Below are positions 8,565-16,927 of a stretch of DNA of 64,000 bases, in pieces. The notes beneath the pieces are model-generated. The model saw only the letters and a program-made list of their open reading frames with translations, ran no database searches and was not told the DNA's origin. The DNA is from Bifidobacterium reuteri DSM 23975. GTDB taxonomy: Bacteria > Actinomycetota > Actinomycetes > Actinomycetales > Bifidobacteriaceae. The position numbers were made by a program, and so were the translations under genes. The DNA lies in contig NZ_JGZK01000002.1 of NCBI RefSeq assembly GCF_000741695.1, positions 62,001 through 126,000 of the forward strand, written 5' to 3'. The number at the start of each line of letters is the position of its first letter. The first letter of the stretch is position 1.

Positions 8565-11432
8565 ATGTCGGTCGAATCCATCCAGGCGGGCAACCAACTG
8601 CCCAGCATCCGCCCTGAAATAGTCAATTACGAGCGCCGCCCATCCAAGCCGAAGCAGACGGAACTGTGGACGCTGCTCATCATCGTGGCGGTGTGCTTCG
8701 TCGGCTTCCTCGTGGTGCCGATGATCCTCGTGATCATCCGCTCGTTCACCACCGCAGGCGGCGCGGCCACCCTTGAGAACTATGCGACGATCCTCTCCCG
8801 GCCCGAGTTCATGCGGTCGATCACCAACTCGCTGACCGTGGCCGCGGTCTCCGCGCTGGTGGCCGTGATCCTCGCGTTCCTGCTGAGCTACACCATCAAC
8901 TGCACCAACGTGCCGGCCGGCTTCAAGAAGGCCGTGGCCCTGCTCGCGCAGCTGCCGATGTTGCTGCCGACCATCACCTACGGCTTCGCCATCATCTACT
9001 CGTTCGGCAAGAATGGTCTGATCACCCAGCTCATCGGCCACCCGCTGTTCGACATCTACGGTTTCAACGGCCTGCTGATCGGCTATGTGATCTACACACT
9101 GCCCACCTGCTTCCTGCTGATCAACAACAGCTTCCAGTTCGTGGACAAGAAGTTCATCATCGTCTCCCACATCATGGGCGACAACCCGTTCACCACCTTC
9201 CTCAACACCGTACTGAGGCCGCTGATCGGCACGATGGCCGTGGCCTTCATCCAATCGTTCTTCCTGGCGTTCACCGACTACGGCATCCCGACCTCGGTGG
9301 GCGGCGAGTACGACGTGCTGGCCATGACGCTGTTCAACCAGATGCTCGGCTCCATCCCGAACTTCAACCGTGGTGCCGTGATCGCCGTGTTCATGCTCAT
9401 CCCCTCGATCATCTCGATCATCCTGATGACCGTCCTTGAGCGCTTCGCCATCCGCTACAAGCAGATCAGCCAGGTCGACCTGCCCAAGGGCAAGAAGCGC
9501 GACTGGATCTGCGGCATCCTCTCGGTGGTGACGCTGGTGTGCGTGCTCTCCGTGTTCCTGGTGATCCTGCTCATCCCGTTCGTTCAGGAATGGCCCGACC
9601 ACCTCGGCTTCACCTTCAGCCACATCGCCAACCTGTTCACCGATTCCCAGCTGACCCAGGTGTTCACCAACTCGCTGTACGTGGCCGTGATGACCGCCAT
9701 CTTCGGATGCGTGTTCGTCTACGCCGCAGGCCTGGTGACCTCGCGCTCCAAGCTGCCCGCCTGGGCACGCCGCTCGGTGGACGCGATCTCCGCAATCATC
9801 AACACCGTGCCTGGCATGGTGCTCGGCATCGCCTTCCTGTTCATGTTCTCCGGCTCCCCGCTGCAGAACACGTTCTGGATCCTCATCATCGCGAACATCA
9901 TCCACTACTTCGCCACGCCATACCAGATGATCAAGGACTCGCTGACCAAGATGAACGCAGGCTGGGAGACCACGGCCAAGCTCATGGGCGACAGCTGGTT
10001 CAAGACGCTGGTCCGTGTGGTCACGCCGAACGCTTGGCCCACGCTGCTGCAGATCTTCGGATACTACTTCGTGAACGCGATGGTCACGATCTCCGCGGTG
10101 GTCTTCCTGACCGGCGCCCGCACGCAGGTGATCACCACCAAGATCTCCGCCCTGCAGCACATCGCCAAGTTCGATGACGTGTTCGTGCTCTCGCTACTCA
10201 TCCTCGTGGTGAACCTCGTGGTCAAGGGCCTGATCGCCCTCGCCACCCGCGACCGCTCGAAGGAGCGCGCCAAGGAGGCAAAGAAGGCCCGCGCCGCCGT
10301 GAAGACCCCGCAGGTGGCCGCCTCGGCCGCCGCGGTCCGTCCGAGCAGCCAGCTGACCGCCGCTGCCGCAGCCTTCCAGCTGCCGAACGATGGCAACCGC
10401 AAGACCCGCAACATGTTCACCGGCATCGTCTCCGCAGTGGTCGTGGTGCTGCTGGTGGCCTTCGGTACCTTCTCCACTGGTGCCGCTGCGGCCGGCGGCA
10501 AGGTCGTGATCTACACGAACGCCGATGAGGAGGCCGTGACCGCCTTTGAGAACGCGCTTGACAACAACGGCTACAAGGACCAGTACATCATCCAGGAGTT
10601 CGGCACCTCCGAGCTCGGCGGCAAGATGCTGGCCGAAGGCAAGGCGCTTGAGGCCGATATGCTGACGATGAGCTCCTACTACGTGGACTCCGCGCAGGAG
10701 CGCAACCACATGTTCGCCGATCTGACCGATGTGCACACCAAGCTGCTGGGCAACACGGAGAACTCGAAGGCACCGGCCTACCGCTCCCCGACCACCGCCC
10801 AGGAAGGCGCCATCATCATCAACACCGAGGCCCTGAAGGCCGCAGGCGTCGAGGCGCCGAAGAGCTACGCCGATCTGGCCAAGCCCGAATACAAGGGACT
10901 GATCTCCGTGCCGGATATGGAAGGCTCCTCCACCGGCTGGCTGATGATCCAGGCCATCGTCGACGCCTACGGCACCGGCGACAAGGGCAAGCAGATCCTG
11001 ACCGACATCTACCGCAACGCCGGCCCGCATCTTGAGCAGTCCGGCTCCGGCCCGCTCAAGGCCGTGCGCGCCAAGGAAGTGGCGATCGGCTTCGGCCTGC
11101 GCCACCAGGCGGTCGCGGACAAGAAGAAGGGCCTTCCGATCGACTATGTCGACCCGACCGAAGGCAACTACTCGTTGACCGAGTCGGTGGCCGTGCTCGA
11201 CAAGGGCGCAAAGACCAACCCGAAGGCGCAGAAGATGGCCGGCATCATCATCGACAAGGGTCGCAAGGAACTCCTGCAGACCTACCCGACCCCGCTCTAC
11301 GAAGGCGAGAAGGCCCCTGCGAACGCCTCCAAGCGCTCCAAGTCCTTCCCGAAGCCGCTGACCGTGGATCTGCTGCAACAGCATCAGGACTTCTCGTCCG
11401 AATGCAAGCGCATCGCACAAGGCGAGGACTAA
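8565..11432 (+). CDS. Fused ABC permease-permease-solute-binding protein, 2-aminoethylphosphonate uptake
   Basis: A 955-residue protein combining what are normally separate subunits. Residues about 30-300 and 315-570 are two consecutive binding-protein-dependent permease modules, each with about six membrane segments. The second module includes GWETTAKLMGDSWFKT, an EAA-loop-like sequence that contacts the ATPase. After a charged and Ala-rich linker (about 570-612) a single membrane segment (about 616-637) leads into a periplasmic-type iron/phosphonate-binding domain (about 645-955: VVIYTNADEEAV, YYVDSAQERNHMFADL, YADLAKPEYKGLISV, STGWLMIQAIVDAYG). The binding protein is thus tethered to its own channel. 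The frame is continuous and codon use is uniform, so this is not a sequencing join. The separate ATPase is directly upstream, and a strong terminator follows at 11463. Confidence 0.88.
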   Translation: MSVESIQAGNQLPSIRPEIVNYERRPSKPKQTELWTLLIIVAVCFVGFLVVPMILVIIRSFTTAGGAATLENYATILSRPEFMRSITNSLTVAAVSALVAVILAFLLSYTINCTNVPAGFKKAVALLAQLPMLLPTITYGFAIIYSFGKNGLITQLIGHPLFDIYGFNGLLIGYVIYTLPTCFLLINNSFQFVDKKFIIVSHIMGDNPFTTFLNTVLRPLIGTMAVAFIQSFFLAFTDYGIPTSVGGEYDVLAMTLFNQMLGSIPNFNRGAVIAVFMLIPSIISIILMTVLERFAIRYKQISQVDLPKGKKRDWICGILSVVTLVCVLSVFLVILLIPFVQEWPDHLGFTFSHIANLFTDSQLTQVFTNSLYVAVMTAIFGCVFVYAAGLVTSRSKLPAWARRSVDAISAIINTVPGMVLGIAFLFMFSGSPLQNTFWILIIANIIHYFATPYQMIKDSLTKMNAGWETTAKLMGDSWFKTLVRVVTPNAWPTLLQIFGYYFVNAMVTISAVVFLTGARTQVITTKISALQHIAKFDDVFVLSLLILVVNLVVKGLIALATRDRSKERAKEAKKARAAVKTPQVAASAAAVRPSSQLTAAAAAFQLPNDGNRKTRNMFTGIVSAVVVVLLVAFGTFSTGAAAAGGKVVIYTNADEEAVTAFENALDNNGYKDQYIIQEFGTSELGGKMLAEGKALEADMLTMSSYYVDSAQERNHMFADLTDVHTKLLGNTENSKAPAYRSPTTAQEGAIIINTEALKAAGVEAPKSYADLAKPEYKGLISVPDMEGSSTGWLMIQAIVDAYGTGDKGKQILTDIYRNAGPHLEQSGSGPLKAVRAKEVAIGFGLRHQAVADKKKGLPIDYVDPTEGNYSLTESVAVLDKGAKTNPKAQKMAGIIIDKGRKELLQTYPTPLYEGEKAPANASKRSKSFPKPLTVDLLQQHQDFSSECKRIAQGED

Positions 11433-11462
11433 GCGAATAATCCAGCATAATCCCCGCCCACA

Positions 11463-11503
11463 GGCGTGTTGCCTGTAGTCGACTACAGGCAACACGCCGT
11501 TTT
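11463..11503 (+). terminator. Perfect 36-bp palindrome with T-run
   Basis: GGCGTGTTGCCTGTAGTC is followed immediately by its exact reverse complement (11463-11498) and then GTTTTC. It looks like a strong rho-independent terminator or attenuator separating the transporter genes from phnW. Confidence 0.85.
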
Positions 11504-11588
11504 CATTCGACAGACTACGTAGAAGATTACAGAAACTACGCGGATGACTAGACTCACCCGCAGCATCACCAGAAAGGAACCAATCACC

Positions 11589-12797
11589 ATGGCAAACGAA
11601 TACAAGCTGCTGACCCCCGGCCCGCTGACCACCACCCGCACCGTCAAGGAGGAGATGCTCTTCGACCATTGCACTTGGGACGAGGACTACCAGCAAATCA
11701 CGCAGAAGATCCGTCGCCAGCTGCTTGAGCTGGCCCACTGCAACGCCGACGACTACACCGTTGTACTCATGCAGGGTTCCGGCACCTTCGGCGTTGAGAG
11801 CGTGCTGACCTCCGTGATCGGCAAGGACGAGAAGGTGCTGCTGTGCACCAACGGCGCGTACGGCGACCGTCAGGTCAAGATCTGCGAGCACGCTGGCATC
11901 ACGTACACCCAGTACGCCGAGCCGTACGACCGCATCCCGGACGCAGCCCGCGTGGAGGAATACCTCGCCGCCGACCCGTCCATCACCCACGTCTCGATGA
12001 TCCACTCCGAGACCACCTCCGGCCTGCTCAACGACATCCAGGCGGTTGCGGCAGTGGCCAAGAAGCACGGCTGCACCTTCATGGTGGACGCCATGAGCTC
12101 CTTCGGCGGCGTCGACATCCCGGTGGCCGACTGGGGCATCGACTTCCTCGTCTCCTCCGCCAACAAGTGCATCCAGGGCGTGCCCGGCTTCAGCTTCATC
12201 ATCTGCAACAAGTCCAAGCTCGAAGCCTCCAAGGGCAAGGCCCGCTCCCTCTCCCTCGACCTGTGGGACCAGTGGAACACCCTCGAGAAGGCCAACGGCA
12301 AGTGGCGCTACACCTCCCCCACCCACGTGGTGCTCGCCTTCTCCAAGGCGCTTGACGAGATGTTCGCCGAAGGCGGCATCCCCGCCCGCTCCGCCCGCTA
12401 TGCCCTGAACAACCACCTGCTCATCGCCCGCATGAAGGCGCTCGGCTTCCGCGTGTTCCTCGCCGACCACCAAGGCCCGATCATCACCACGTTCCTCTAC
12501 CCGGAAGGCACCCAGTTCGACTTCCACGACATGTACGAGTTCATCAAGGAGCGCGGCTACGCGATCTACCCGGGCAAGCTGACCGATGAAGAGACTTTCC
12601 GTCTCGGCAACATCGGCGAGATCTACACCGACGATATCGAGAAGGTGACCGAACTGCTGGCCCTGTACATGGGCGAGCGCGGCCTGCTGGCTGCCGCGAC
12701 CGGACTGGATTCCGTACCGGCCGCCATCGCCGCGATGGACGCCGCGGGAGCCCCGATCAAGGCCGCCGCCCCCGCCAACGTGAAGCTCACCGCCTGA
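11589..12797 (+). CDS. phnW: 2-aminoethylphosphonate--pyruvate transaminase
   Basis: A 402-residue class V aminotransferase. PhnW converts 2-aminoethylphosphonate plus pyruvate to phosphonoacetaldehyde plus alanine using PLP. Family features are LLTPGPLTTT at the N-terminus, MQGSGTFGVESVL, the MVDAMSSFGGVDI region with the cofactor Asp, and the PLP Lys193 in SANKCIQGVPGF. The ATG at 11589 follows AGAAAGGAA at good spacing; an upstream in-frame ATG at 11544 has none and would add 15 non-homologous residues. The C-terminus carries about 30 extra Ala-rich residues. phnX follows 60 bp downstream, giving a complete phosphonatase route. Confidence 0.95.
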   Translation: MANEYKLLTPGPLTTTRTVKEEMLFDHCTWDEDYQQITQKIRRQLLELAHCNADDYTVVLMQGSGTFGVESVLTSVIGKDEKVLLCTNGAYGDRQVKICEHAGITYTQYAEPYDRIPDAARVEEYLAADPSITHVSMIHSETTSGLLNDIQAVAAVAKKHGCTFMVDAMSSFGGVDIPVADWGIDFLVSSANKCIQGVPGFSFIICNKSKLEASKGKARSLSLDLWDQWNTLEKANGKWRYTSPTHVVLAFSKALDEMFAEGGIPARSARYALNNHLLIARMKALGFRVFLADHQGPIITTFLYPEGTQFDFHDMYEFIKERGYAIYPGKLTDEETFRLGNIGEIYTDDIEKVTELLALYMGERGLLAAATGLDSVPAAIAAMDAAGAPIKAAAPANVKLTA

Positions 12798-12857
12798 CAC
12801 AACCCGTACCACCAAGATCCCTCAATCGCATTCGTTCTACTAAGAGAAAGCAATGTT

Positions 12858-13637
12858 ATGACTCGTTTTGAAGCCGTCATTTTCGACTGGGCCGGAACCA
12901 CCGTGGACTACGGCTGCTTCGCCCCGGTGCGCGCCTTCCAGGAGGCGTTCAAGGAGTTCGGCATCGAGCCCACCATGGACGAGACCCGCAAGCCGATGGG
13001 CATGCTCAAGCATGACCACATCAACACGATGCTGCACATGAACCGCATCGCCCGCGCATGGGAGGACGCCCACGGCTCCGCCCCCACCGACGCTGACGTG
13101 GACGCCGTCTACAGCCACTTCGAGCCGAAGCTGCTCTCCATCCTCGACGGCTTCGCCGACCCGAAGCCGGGCGTGATCGACGCCGTGGCCGCCTTGCGCG
13201 CGATGGGTCTCAAGATCGGCTCCACCACCGGCTACACCGATAAGATGATGGAGATCGTGGTGCCGAAGGCTGCCGAAAACGGCTACGCGCCGGACTTCTG
13301 GATCAGCCCTGACGGCACGAACGGCTTCGGCCGCCCCTACCCGTACATGGTATTCAGGAACCTTGAGAAGCTTGGCGTCACCGACGTGCGCAAGGCCGTC
13401 AAGGTGGGCGACACCCTCTCCGACATCCGCGAAGGCAAGAACGCCGGCGTGTTCACGGTGGGCGTCACCGAAGGCAGCTCCCAGATGGCGCTGTCCGAGG
13501 ATGAGTTCAACGCCCTGTCCGAAGCCGACAAGGCCGCCGCCCGCTCGGCCGCCCGTGACGCGTTCGTCAACGCCGGTGCCGACGCGGTCATCGACACGAT
13601 GGCCGAGCTGCCGACCCTGCTCGCCCAGATCGCGTGA
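12858..13637 (+). CDS. phnX: Phosphonoacetaldehyde hydrolase (phosphonatase)
   Basis: A 259-residue HAD-superfamily enzyme that splits the C-P bond of phosphonoacetaldehyde into acetaldehyde and phosphate. The nucleophile Asp10 sits in FDWAGTTVDYG, the diagnostic PhnX version of HAD motif I. Lys51 in RKPMGMLKHDHI corresponds to the Schiff-base lysine. IGSTTGYTDKMM is motif II, and VKVGDTLSDIREGKNAGV carries the acidic Mg-binding motif. It lies downstream of phnW, so imported 2-aminoethylphosphonate would be converted to phosphate, acetaldehyde and alanine. The 3' side enters the inverted-motif array at 13730, whose last arm is followed by a T-run that could terminate this operon. Confidence 0.95.
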   Translation: MTRFEAVIFDWAGTTVDYGCFAPVRAFQEAFKEFGIEPTMDETRKPMGMLKHDHINTMLHMNRIARAWEDAHGSAPTDADVDAVYSHFEPKLLSILDGFADPKPGVIDAVAALRAMGLKIGSTTGYTDKMMEIVVPKAAENGYAPDFWISPDGTNGFGRPYPYMVFRNLEKLGVTDVRKAVKVGDTLSDIREGKNAGVFTVGVTEGSSQMALSEDEFNALSEADKAAARSAARDAFVNAGADAVIDTMAELPTLLAQIA

Positions 13638-13729
13638 ATCCGGCGGATTCGCTGGCCCAATCAGACCAACCAGCACTGACCAGCCGGGACAATCGGATTG
13701 GCCCAATCCGGCGAATCATGGGCTGAAGT

Positions 13730-13846
13730 GGGACGAAACATAAGTTTCTGATGGCATAGCATTATGTTTCGTCCCACTTTGACACCCCAAAACGGGACGA
13801 AACATAATGTGACCTCGTCAATAACTTATGTTTCGTCCCGTTTTTT
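13730..13846. repeat. Four-arm inverted-motif array A, GGGACGAAACATAA family; terminator-like at its right end
   Basis: Forward 13730-13743, reverse 13762-13775, forward 13794-13807, reverse 13826-13839. All three gaps are exactly 18 bp (period 32). The last arm is followed by GTTTTTT, so the second hairpin can act as a rho-independent terminator for phnX; on the other strand it ends in GTTTT and could serve the convergent pdxR. The same word and the same geometry recur at 51990 and 53377. The 309-bp gap 13638-13946 holds nothing else. Confidence 0.95.
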
Positions 13847-13946
13847 CGTTGCCACGAGGCAGCATACGTTTTGAACAGATGATGCATAGAGTCTCATAGT
13901 GTCTCATGGCATACCGCCGTACGCCTCGGCACCGCCGTACGCCTCG

Positions 13947-15710
13947 TCACCGCAGCGCTTCGCGGATGATTCCACAGATGGCCCTGATGCCACGCTCGAT
14001 GTCCACAGCATCGGGGCGCACGAAATTGAGACGCAGGTGGGAATCATCCATCTCGTCGACGTCGAAAACCCCTCCCGGCATGAAGGTGACACCTTGCGCC
14101 CGGCACGCTGCGAGCACATCCAGCGATCGCACCCCCTCCGGCAGCGATACCCAGATGTAATAGCCGCCTTCCGGAACAATCCAGTCCATCCCATCGGACG
14201 CATACCGCCGCAATACAGCGACCGCCGTATCCCGGCGTCGTCGATACGAGACGACCAGCGCGCGGACGTGCTCGGCGATGCGACCCTCTTTGAGCAGTTC
14301 CAGACAGATGCGTTGCGAGGATGTACTCGTATGCTGGTCCACCATCCGCCGCAACGCCGCAAGTCGGCCGATCACGTGCGGGTCGGCCACAATCCACCCG
14401 GTTCTGAGCCCCGAGGTCACGGTCTTCGAGAACGTGGACAGATACATCACGTATCCCTCGTTCTCCATGCCGGCCAACGGTACCGGTCTGCGCCGCGACA
14501 GCGCCTCGTCCTCCGCGGGCTCATGCATGTCCTCCTGCACATGACTCGGTACAGGCCCGAATGCGAATCCCGATGCGTCGTCCGCCTCGGTTTCCTCCGC
14601 CGGCCCGTACCACAGTTCGCCATAGGCGTCATCCTCGACGATGAGGCATTGATACCGGCGAGCCACCTCAATGAGCTCACGACGGCGGTTGAGCGGCATG
14701 ACGGTGCCGGTGGGATTCTGGAATGTAGGTACGGTATAGATGAGCTTCGGCCGGAACCGCGCGCAATACCCCTCAAGCAGATCGGTACGCATGCCATGCC
14801 CGTCCATAGGCACGCCAATGATGCGCGCATCCGCCGAACGGAATGACTGCAGGGCCGGGAAGAACGTGGACTGTTCGACCAGCACGCAGTCCCCGGGATT
14901 GACGAATGCACGTACGATCAGATCGATGCCCTGTTCGGAGCCGGAAAGCACCATCACATTGCGCGCCCGGCAATGCACGCCTCGGGAGCGCATATGGTCG
15001 GCGAGCAGTTCGCGCAATTCCGGGAAACCCTCGATGGGCGACTCCGGCTGGCCGTCGAATTCATGTGAGGCGAAGGCTTCCAGACTCACCCTGCGCAATA
15101 GATCGTCGGGAATATCGGCCGGATTCGGCGAACCGGTGGCGAAGTCTATCACCGTGTTGCTCGACTGCTGGGCGCGTTCGGCGGAGGCGATGTCGTGATA
15201 GGTGAACCGATTGGAGTAATCACTGAACAGCACCGACCACGGTGGGCGGATGACCGTAGGCTCAGCGGATTCGGGCGACGCGCCCCGCATTGTGACATCA
15301 GCCTGTCCCTGTACCGAAATGGCGATTGACCCTCGTGACGGCGCGAAGGCCGCGAGGGAGGAGGACGAAGAGGACGATGATGCCGGTATGGATGAGATTG
15401 TCGTAAGGTTTGCCCGCACCTGCGCCTGCCGAGAGGATGCGGATTCTCCGGCCACCGCCGGCCCCGATGGATCCTTGGGCAGCACGAACGTGCCTTTGCC
15501 GACCTTGGATGCGATGAGCCCCTCATCCTTGAGCTGCTGATACGCCTGTAAGACAGTAGTGCGGTTGACTTCGAGCCGCACCGCGAGTTCGCGCTCAGGC
15601 GGGAGACGGTAGCCTTCGGCGAGCGCCCCGGAGACGATCTGCTCACGCAGTTCACCTGCCAGCTGCCGATACAACGGCACATTGCTGCGTCGATTGAGCT
15701 CAAGCCGCAT
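13947..15710 (-). CDS. pdxR: MocR-family (GntR helix-turn-helix plus aminotransferase fold) regulator, PdxR
   Basis: A 587-residue protein. The N-terminal winged helix-turn-helix (residues 1-75: LYRQLAGELREQIVSGAL, RLPPERELAVRLEVNRTTV) is joined by a long Ser/Ala-rich linker (about 80-160) to a fold-type I aminotransferase domain. PLP-site elements include VLSGSEQGIDLI, YTVPTFQNPTGT, VEDDAYGELWY and the lysine in STFSKTVTSGLRTGW. PdxR proteins sense PLP and control pdxST, which is encoded on the same strand just upstream. The ATG at 15710 follows an AGGAAGG ribosome-binding sequence; a further upstream start has none. A region of about 45 residues (GPAEETEADDAS to ENEGYV) is an acidic insertion inside the enzyme fold. 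Confidence 0.9.
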   Translation of the reverse strand: MRLELNRRSNVPLYRQLAGELREQIVSGALAEGYRLPPERELAVRLEVNRTTVLQAYQQLKDEGLIASKVGKGTFVLPKDPSGPAVAGESASSRQAQVRANLTTISSIPASSSSSSSSLAAFAPSRGSIAISVQGQADVTMRGASPESAEPTVIRPPWSVLFSDYSNRFTYHDIASAERAQQSSNTVIDFATGSPNPADIPDDLLRRVSLEAFASHEFDGQPESPIEGFPELRELLADHMRSRGVHCRARNVMVLSGSEQGIDLIVRAFVNPGDCVLVEQSTFFPALQSFRSADARIIGVPMDGHGMRTDLLEGYCARFRPKLIYTVPTFQNPTGTVMPLNRRRELIEVARRYQCLIVEDDAYGELWYGPAEETEADDASGFAFGPVPSHVQEDMHEPAEDEALSRRRPVPLAGMENEGYVMYLSTFSKTVTSGLRTGWIVADPHVIGRLAALRRMVDQHTSTSSQRICLELLKEGRIAEHVRALVVSYRRRRDTAVAVLRRYASDGMDWIVPEGGYYIWVSLPEGVRSLDVLAACRAQGVTFMPGGVFDVDEMDDSHLRLNFVRPDAVDIERGIRAICGIIREALR

Positions 15711-15786
15711 GGCCCGCCACCTTCCTGCATGAGATACACGCCGCACGTGCCTATACACGCATATCGTTCATGCGCACCGGCGAATA

Positions 15787-15792
15787 ATTATA
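15787..15792 (-). promoter_or_regulatory. Candidate -10 element for pdxR
   Basis: Minus-strand TATAAT about 77 bp before the pdxR start. No convincing -35 element is visible. Confidence 0.4.
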
Positions 15793-15834
15793 CATTTTGC
15801 GGGGTTGCAGCCCGCCGCGCATCCATACGTACGC

Positions 15835-15976
15835 CCACCGTGTAGGGATTTCCCCACCGTGTAGGGAGCCGTTTTTCAGGAATGGCGGTTTTCCGCCGTT
15901 TTTCATCCCTACACCGTGGGAGTTTCCCTGCACGGTGGGAGTTTCCCTACATCATGGAGCAGTCCCTACACCGTGG
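15835..15976. repeat. Motif array, CCACCGTGTAGGGA family, period 19
   Basis: Two forward copies at 15835-15848 and 15854-15867, then four reverse copies at 15906-15919, 15925-15938, 15944-15957 and 15963-15976. Copies in the same orientation start exactly 19 bp apart (14-bp word plus 5-bp spacer). The 38 bp between the two blocks contain a small GGCGG-TTTT-CCGCC hairpin followed by TTTTT. It lies after the pdxT stop and about 45 bp upstream of the candidate pdxR -10 element. Confidence 0.93.
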
Positions 15977-16050
15977 AGCCGTTATGGGGACTCATAACTC
16001 ATGGGCAGTCGTAGATCGCAAGGCGCGATGGACCGCATGAAGGTCTCAAG

Positions 16051-16090
16051 CGCCCATTACAGCGACAGGACGCCCATTACAGCGACAGGA
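16051..16090. repeat. 20-bp perfect tandem duplication at the pdxT stop
   Basis: cgcccattacagcgacagga occurs at 16051-16070 and again at 16071-16090. The pdxT stop codon lies in the second copy, so the last codons of pdxT are duplicated downstream. Confidence 0.95.
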
Positions 16091-16712
16091 ACAGCTCGTG
16101 CAACCGTGTGTCATCCGTGAGTTCGGGATGGAACGCGGTGGCGAGGATGTTGCCCTGCCGCAGCGCGACCGGATGCCCGTCGATCTCCGTCTCCACCGTG
16201 GCCTCCGGCCCCGCCGACACTACGTACGGCCCGCGGATGAACACCAGCGGGAAGTCCGTGATAAAGTCCGGCGCATCCGGCTTACCGAAATCCGCGGTGG
16301 CGGCGAAGCTGCCCAACTGGCGACCATAGGCGTTGCGGCGCACCACGGCGTCGAGCGCGCCGAAGTATACGTTCGGGTCGTTGTCGAGCTTGCGCGCCAA
16401 TAGGATCATGCCGGCGCAGGTGCCGAACACCGGCTTGCCGGCCTTGATGTGCGCGTCGATCTTCTCGAACAGCCCGGTGGAGCGCAACAGCTTGCCCTGC
16501 GTGGTGGATTCACCGCCCGGCAGAATCACTCGGTCGATGGATTCATCGAAATCCTCGGCGGCGCGCAGCAGCTTCCACGGGCCAAGCTTGTCCAGCACGG
16601 CCGCATGCTCGGCGAAGGCGCCCTGCACGGCGAGGATGCCGGTCACGCCGTGCTTGGCGGATTCGGCACCGTCCGATTCCTCTTTGGAAATGTATTCAAC
16701 AGCTACAACCAT
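16077..16712 (-). CDS. pdxT: Pyridoxal 5'-phosphate synthase glutaminase subunit
   Basis: A 211-residue class I glutamine amidotransferase of the PdxT family, releasing ammonia from glutamine for PLP synthesis by PdxS. The nucleophile Cys is in FGTCAGMIL, the GGESTTQGKLL loop is characteristic of PdxT, and the His/Glu pair is in TAFHPELTDD. VLAVQGAF-type sequence (GILAVQGAFAEHAAVLDKLG) starts the domain after an unusual acidic extension of about 25 residues. AGAGGT precedes the ATG at 16712. pdxS lies upstream on the same strand with 215 bp of repeat-bearing DNA between them. Confidence 0.95.
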   Translation of the reverse strand: MVVAVEYISKEESDGAESAKHGVTGILAVQGAFAEHAAVLDKLGPWKLLRAAEDFDESIDRVILPGGESTTQGKLLRSTGLFEKIDAHIKAGKPVFGTCAGMILLARKLDNDPNVYFGALDAVVRRNAYGRQLGSFAATADFGKPDAPDFITDFPLVFIRGPYVVSAGPEATVETEIDGHPVALRQGNILATAFHPELTDDTRLHELFLSL

Positions 16713-16740
16713 GGTTACCTCTTTTGCGATGTCTCGTCTC

Positions 16741-16783
16741 CCCTCAGTCAGCAGAGCTGACAGCTCCTCTCGGCGAGGGGGCC
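16741..16783. repeat. Dispersed GTCAGC-hairpin element, copy 1
   Basis: CCCTCAGTCAGCAGAGCTGACAGC followed by CTCCTCTCGGCGAGGGGG forms two small hairpins. Related copies lie at 23165, 40125, 46138 and 62062, and a partial copy forms the end of the cysK-like gene at 32733. Confidence 0.75.
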
Positions 16784-16823
16784 GGAAATGGGATTGTTCG
16801 CATGTTCTGCCGCATCGGCTTCA

Positions 16824-16900
16824 GCGGCCTCACCGACCAAGGGAGACCGGCCTGAGCGAAGAGGCGCGCCGACCGGATAATCGGCGGCCTCACCGACCAA
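16824..16900. repeat. Direct repeat between pdxS and pdxT
   Basis: CGGCCTCACCGACCAAG occurs at about 16824-16840 and again at about 16884-16900, roughly 60 bp apart, in the pdxS-pdxT gap. Confidence 0.8.
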
Positions 16901-16927
16901 GTTCCGCCAGGGGAAGCACAAGAATCG

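Noticed and set aside
7716..12815. Very long open frames antisense to the phosphonate operon
   Set aside because: They mirror the GC-biased third positions of the plus-strand genes, their translations are low-complexity His/Gly/Asp/Val-rich, and the plus-strand proteins match known families.
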